Positions 62,106-64,000 of a stretch of DNA of 64,000 nucleotides are shown here, piece by piece (the first letter of the stretch is position 1; the number at the start of each line of letters is the position of its first letter). The notes under the pieces are model-generated. The model worked only from the letters and a program-made list of their open reading frames with translations, had not been told where the DNA came from and made no database searches. The stretch covers positions 94,682,485 through 94,746,484 of the forward strand of contig CM042141.1 of NCBI GenBank assembly GCA_023376005.1. The letters run 5' to 3'. Position numbers and translations under genes: made by a program. The stretch is from Doryteuthis pealeii (Eukaryota; Mollusca; Cephalopoda; Myopsida; Loliginidae).

Positions 62106-62397
62106 TTTGCCACTAGTATAGAACAACTAATATATCTTACTGAAGATTTCATTAGTCTAAATTTAAAGAAATTTTTTTAGTTTTATGACAGGTACTATGC
62201 TACAAGGAAATTGATTATACATTCCTATAAACTATTGAGATTGTTAAATGTTTATTGATGGAGGATTTAAGGTTTCATTCTTCTTCTTTACCAATGTCAC
62301 ATTCATTAGCACTGAATATTTAGATGTTCTTTGACAACAGTTGGAGGCAATGGAAATCAATGTAATGCTGAGAACCCAATAATTCAAGCCTTATACC

Positions 62398-62875
62398 AAG
62401 CTAAACCAAGTTTGGTTAAATCAAACTTAATGGACCTAAATTCCACCATTATATATCACCCCCGCTGAAAGGAAAAATTACCAAAAATCAAGGAATAAAC
62501 CGAATTTAATGAAATTTTCACTGTTGATATATTAATGAATAAAACATATTATGCACTAGTTATTTTATTTAAAAACTTTTACATTTTTTCAGGTCAGTTA
62601 ATTTTAACCACGTATCTTTGTGGCATAACACAGATTCTCAAAGATACGTGGTTCAAAGTTAACCAACCTGAAAAAATGTAAAAGTTTTTAAATAAAATAA
62701 CTGGTGCATAATATATTTTATTCATTAATATATCATCACTGAAAATTTTATTAAATTCGGTTTATTCCCTGATATTTGTTTTTTTTTCTTTCGGTCGGAT
62801 GTCATACAATGGTGGAATTTAGATCTGTTAAGTTTGATTTAACCCCAAGTTTTATTGAAACCAAACTCTCACTAG
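62398..62875. mobile_element. Large foldback, ~225-bp arms
   Basis: The arms pair from GTTTGGTTAAATCAAACTTA (62409) / AAGTTTGATTTAACC (62842) inward to ACCACGTATCTTTG / CAAAGATACGTGGT, with a loop of only ~18 nt (GGCATAACACAGATTC). No ORF, no hammerhead core. The arms differ at scattered positions, so it is not recent. Confidence 0.85.
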
Positions 62876-62920
62876 ATTTTCTATACTTGTGCCAAATGTG
62901 ATGCACTCATTAGTCAGTTT

Positions 62921-62995
62921 AGCTCGCAGACGATTGTTAGTGAGTTTGATTCTGACTTGGTGCTCCAAGCTTAGTAAATGATAACCAATTGTAGT
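62921..62995 (+). repeat. S5 tRNA-SINE fragment
   Basis: TTGTTAGTGAGTTTGATTCT and GGTGCTCCAAGCTTAGTAAA match the B-box side of 54285-54393. Confidence 0.55.
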
Positions 62996-63127
62996 TAATT
63001 ACTAGGCTTTGTTAGGTGAATATAGCTTATTTTAATATAGATAGATAGATATGAACAGAATGGAACAGATAGATATACACCGATTGAAATAAATAGATAG
63101 TGTTTTCAGTTTTATGATAGGTACTAT

Positions 63128-63490
63128 ACACAGAGCATCAGAATTGGAACTTCACTGTTAGATGCAGTTTAACGTCATACCCAGGACACTATGACCCTAA
63201 GCCACTGCCTTCTAGCACATATGATAAAAGGGGTTGGAGATTTGCCATAAGGGCAATGAGGTTGGAACAATCATATAGGAGCTAGGGCTTGATGTGACCA
63301 GCTGATTGATCAGTGTGGGACTTTCTGACCAACTGTCTAGTGCCAGGAGTGGAGTGTTGCATGTCATGGACTGCTTAGCCATTCCATCCTTAAGTATCAT
63401 GGGTCACCACGCATGGCCAACAGGAGGCCCCATTGGGAGGATTTTACCCCTATGTAGAGGTGCAGTCGGTGTATTCCACCCCCCCAATAG
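63128..63490 (-). repeat. R550 repeat, tail missing
   Basis: ATTGGAACTTCACTGTTAG, GATAAAAGGGGTTGGAG, AATCATATAGGAGCTAGGG, GTAGAGGTGCAGTCGGTG. Confidence 0.8.
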
Positions 63491-63515
63491 ACAAGGCAGA
63501 ATTCAAACAGGAACA

Positions 63516-63690
63516 ATAAAAGGGGTTGGAGATTTGCCATAAGGGCAATACGGTTGGGACAATCATAGAGGAGCTAAGTCTTGATGTGACCAGCCGATTG
63601 ATCGGTGAGGGTCTAGTGCCAAAGTGGAGTGTTGCATGTCATGTACTGCTAAGTCATTCCATCCTTAAGCATCATAGGTCACCCCCAGGG
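63516..63690 (-). repeat. R550 partial tandem copy
   Basis: AAAAGGGGTTGGAGATTTGC repeats the same segment of the preceding copy. GAATTCAAACAGGAACAAT occurs at both 63499 and 63692, so the piece is a local tandem duplication of about 190 bp. Confidence 0.75.
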
Positions 63691-63704
63691 AAGAATTCAA
63701 ACAG

Positions 63705-63960
63705 GAACAATTTTGTATTATTTGGATTATTCGGGCTATTGTCCTCATCTTTAATGATATCTGTACAATGTTACGGCTGATGTGCCCTCTGGCCTTCTTC
63801 AGGTATTTCTTGTAAGTTCCCGATTTAAAAAAGAAAAAGTAGGTGTCCAAGTCCAAAAAGAAATACCTGAAGAAGGCCGGAGGGCATATCGAGTGAAATG
63901 TTGTACAGAACAATAAAGATGAGGACAATAGTCCAAATGCTCCAAATAATACAAATTATC
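63705..63960. mobile_element. Foldback of the S6 3' part with two hammerhead-like cores
   Basis: 63711-63835 and 63850-63955 are inverted copies (TATTATTTGGATTATTCGG ... CTCCAAATAATAC). Right core (+): CTGAAGA (63867-63873), A, GGCC..., GAAA (63895-63898), but GGCC is not complemented (CGAGT). Left core (-): CTGAAGA, GGC/GCC, GTAA instead of GAAA. Both are therefore decayed. Confidence 0.6.
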
Positions 63961-64000
63961 AAGCCTCATCTAAAAAATTCAGAGAAATAGGAACAATATT

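Overview
This window looks like repeat-dense intergenic or intronic DNA from a eukaryote, most likely a coleoid cephalopod (octopus type). That assignment is inference from memory of repeat families: tRNA-derived SINEs with a GTTCAAATCC B-box, long TA/GATA/GA/TG microsatellites, decayed mariner, hAT, Helitron and Penelope-like elements, and LINE remnants. No complete protein-coding gene is visible. The one credible host coding segment is a short exon-like stretch at 38165-38254 (+) that resembles the C-terminal zinc-ribbon part of RCHY1/Pirh2 and ends at a good splice donor. Almost every other longer open frame is a translation of a microsatellite or a broken transposon frame.

The main discovery is a network of hammerhead ribozyme (HHR) motifs. 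The core C-T-G-A-N-G-A, helix II, G-A-A-A recurs about 25 times on both strands. In several copies all three helices and a usable N-U-H cleavage triplet can be folded by eye: 23175-23216 (-), the mirror pair 25878-25914 (-) and 25934-25970 (+), 28152-28191 (-), 42690-42742 (-) and 43068-43120 (+), 54843-54883 (-) and 55924-55964 (+). They sit in three contexts. (1) Penelope-like element (PLE) remnants at 23545-24190 and 54785-56020; HHRs in PLEs are established knowledge. (2) Foldback elements or perfect palindromes in which two HHRs face each other on opposite strands. (3) tRNA-headed SINE-like elements of about 300 bp (21025-21318, 26318-26620, 40622-40895, fragment 23170-23262) that combine a pol III-type head with a 3' HHR, resembling in architecture the schistosome Sm-alpha repeats.

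Layout. 0-6 kb: possible Helitron ends enclosing a 1.6 kb hAT-like element with TIRs and an 8-bp target duplication, a LINE remnant, then a 5S-rRNA-derived SINE fused to a tRNA-SINE body. 6-16 kb: GATA and AAT arrays, a mariner foldback, and several copies of a roughly 550-bp repeat (R550). 16-24 kb: SINEs, a foldback with telomere-like repeats in its loop, a duplicated LINE fragment, and the first HHR cluster. 24-34 kb: tRNA SINEs, a 139-bp palindrome with two HHRs, a deleted mariner, a complete non-autonomous Helitron, and a LINE whose 3' tail matches the SINE/R550 tail. 34-42 kb: a 680-bp GATA array, a hAT-like MITE, the RCHY1-like exon, and a TG/TA array. 42-57 kb: foldbacks, HHR-bearing SINEs, a second complete Helitron and the PLE foldback. 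57-64 kb: a mariner deletion derivative, a solo LTR inserted in a SINE, and large hairpins.

Repeat families are named here for convenience. S1 is a tRNA-SINE with the tail word TTGTGTCACATCCTGC. S2 has a TAGCTCAGTAGG-like A-box. S3, S5 and S6 are further tRNA-headed SINEs. S4 is the tRNA-headed HHR element. '5S-SINE' has a 5S rRNA-like head. R550 shares its 3' tail with the 5S-SINE, S3 and the LINE at 33785-34200.
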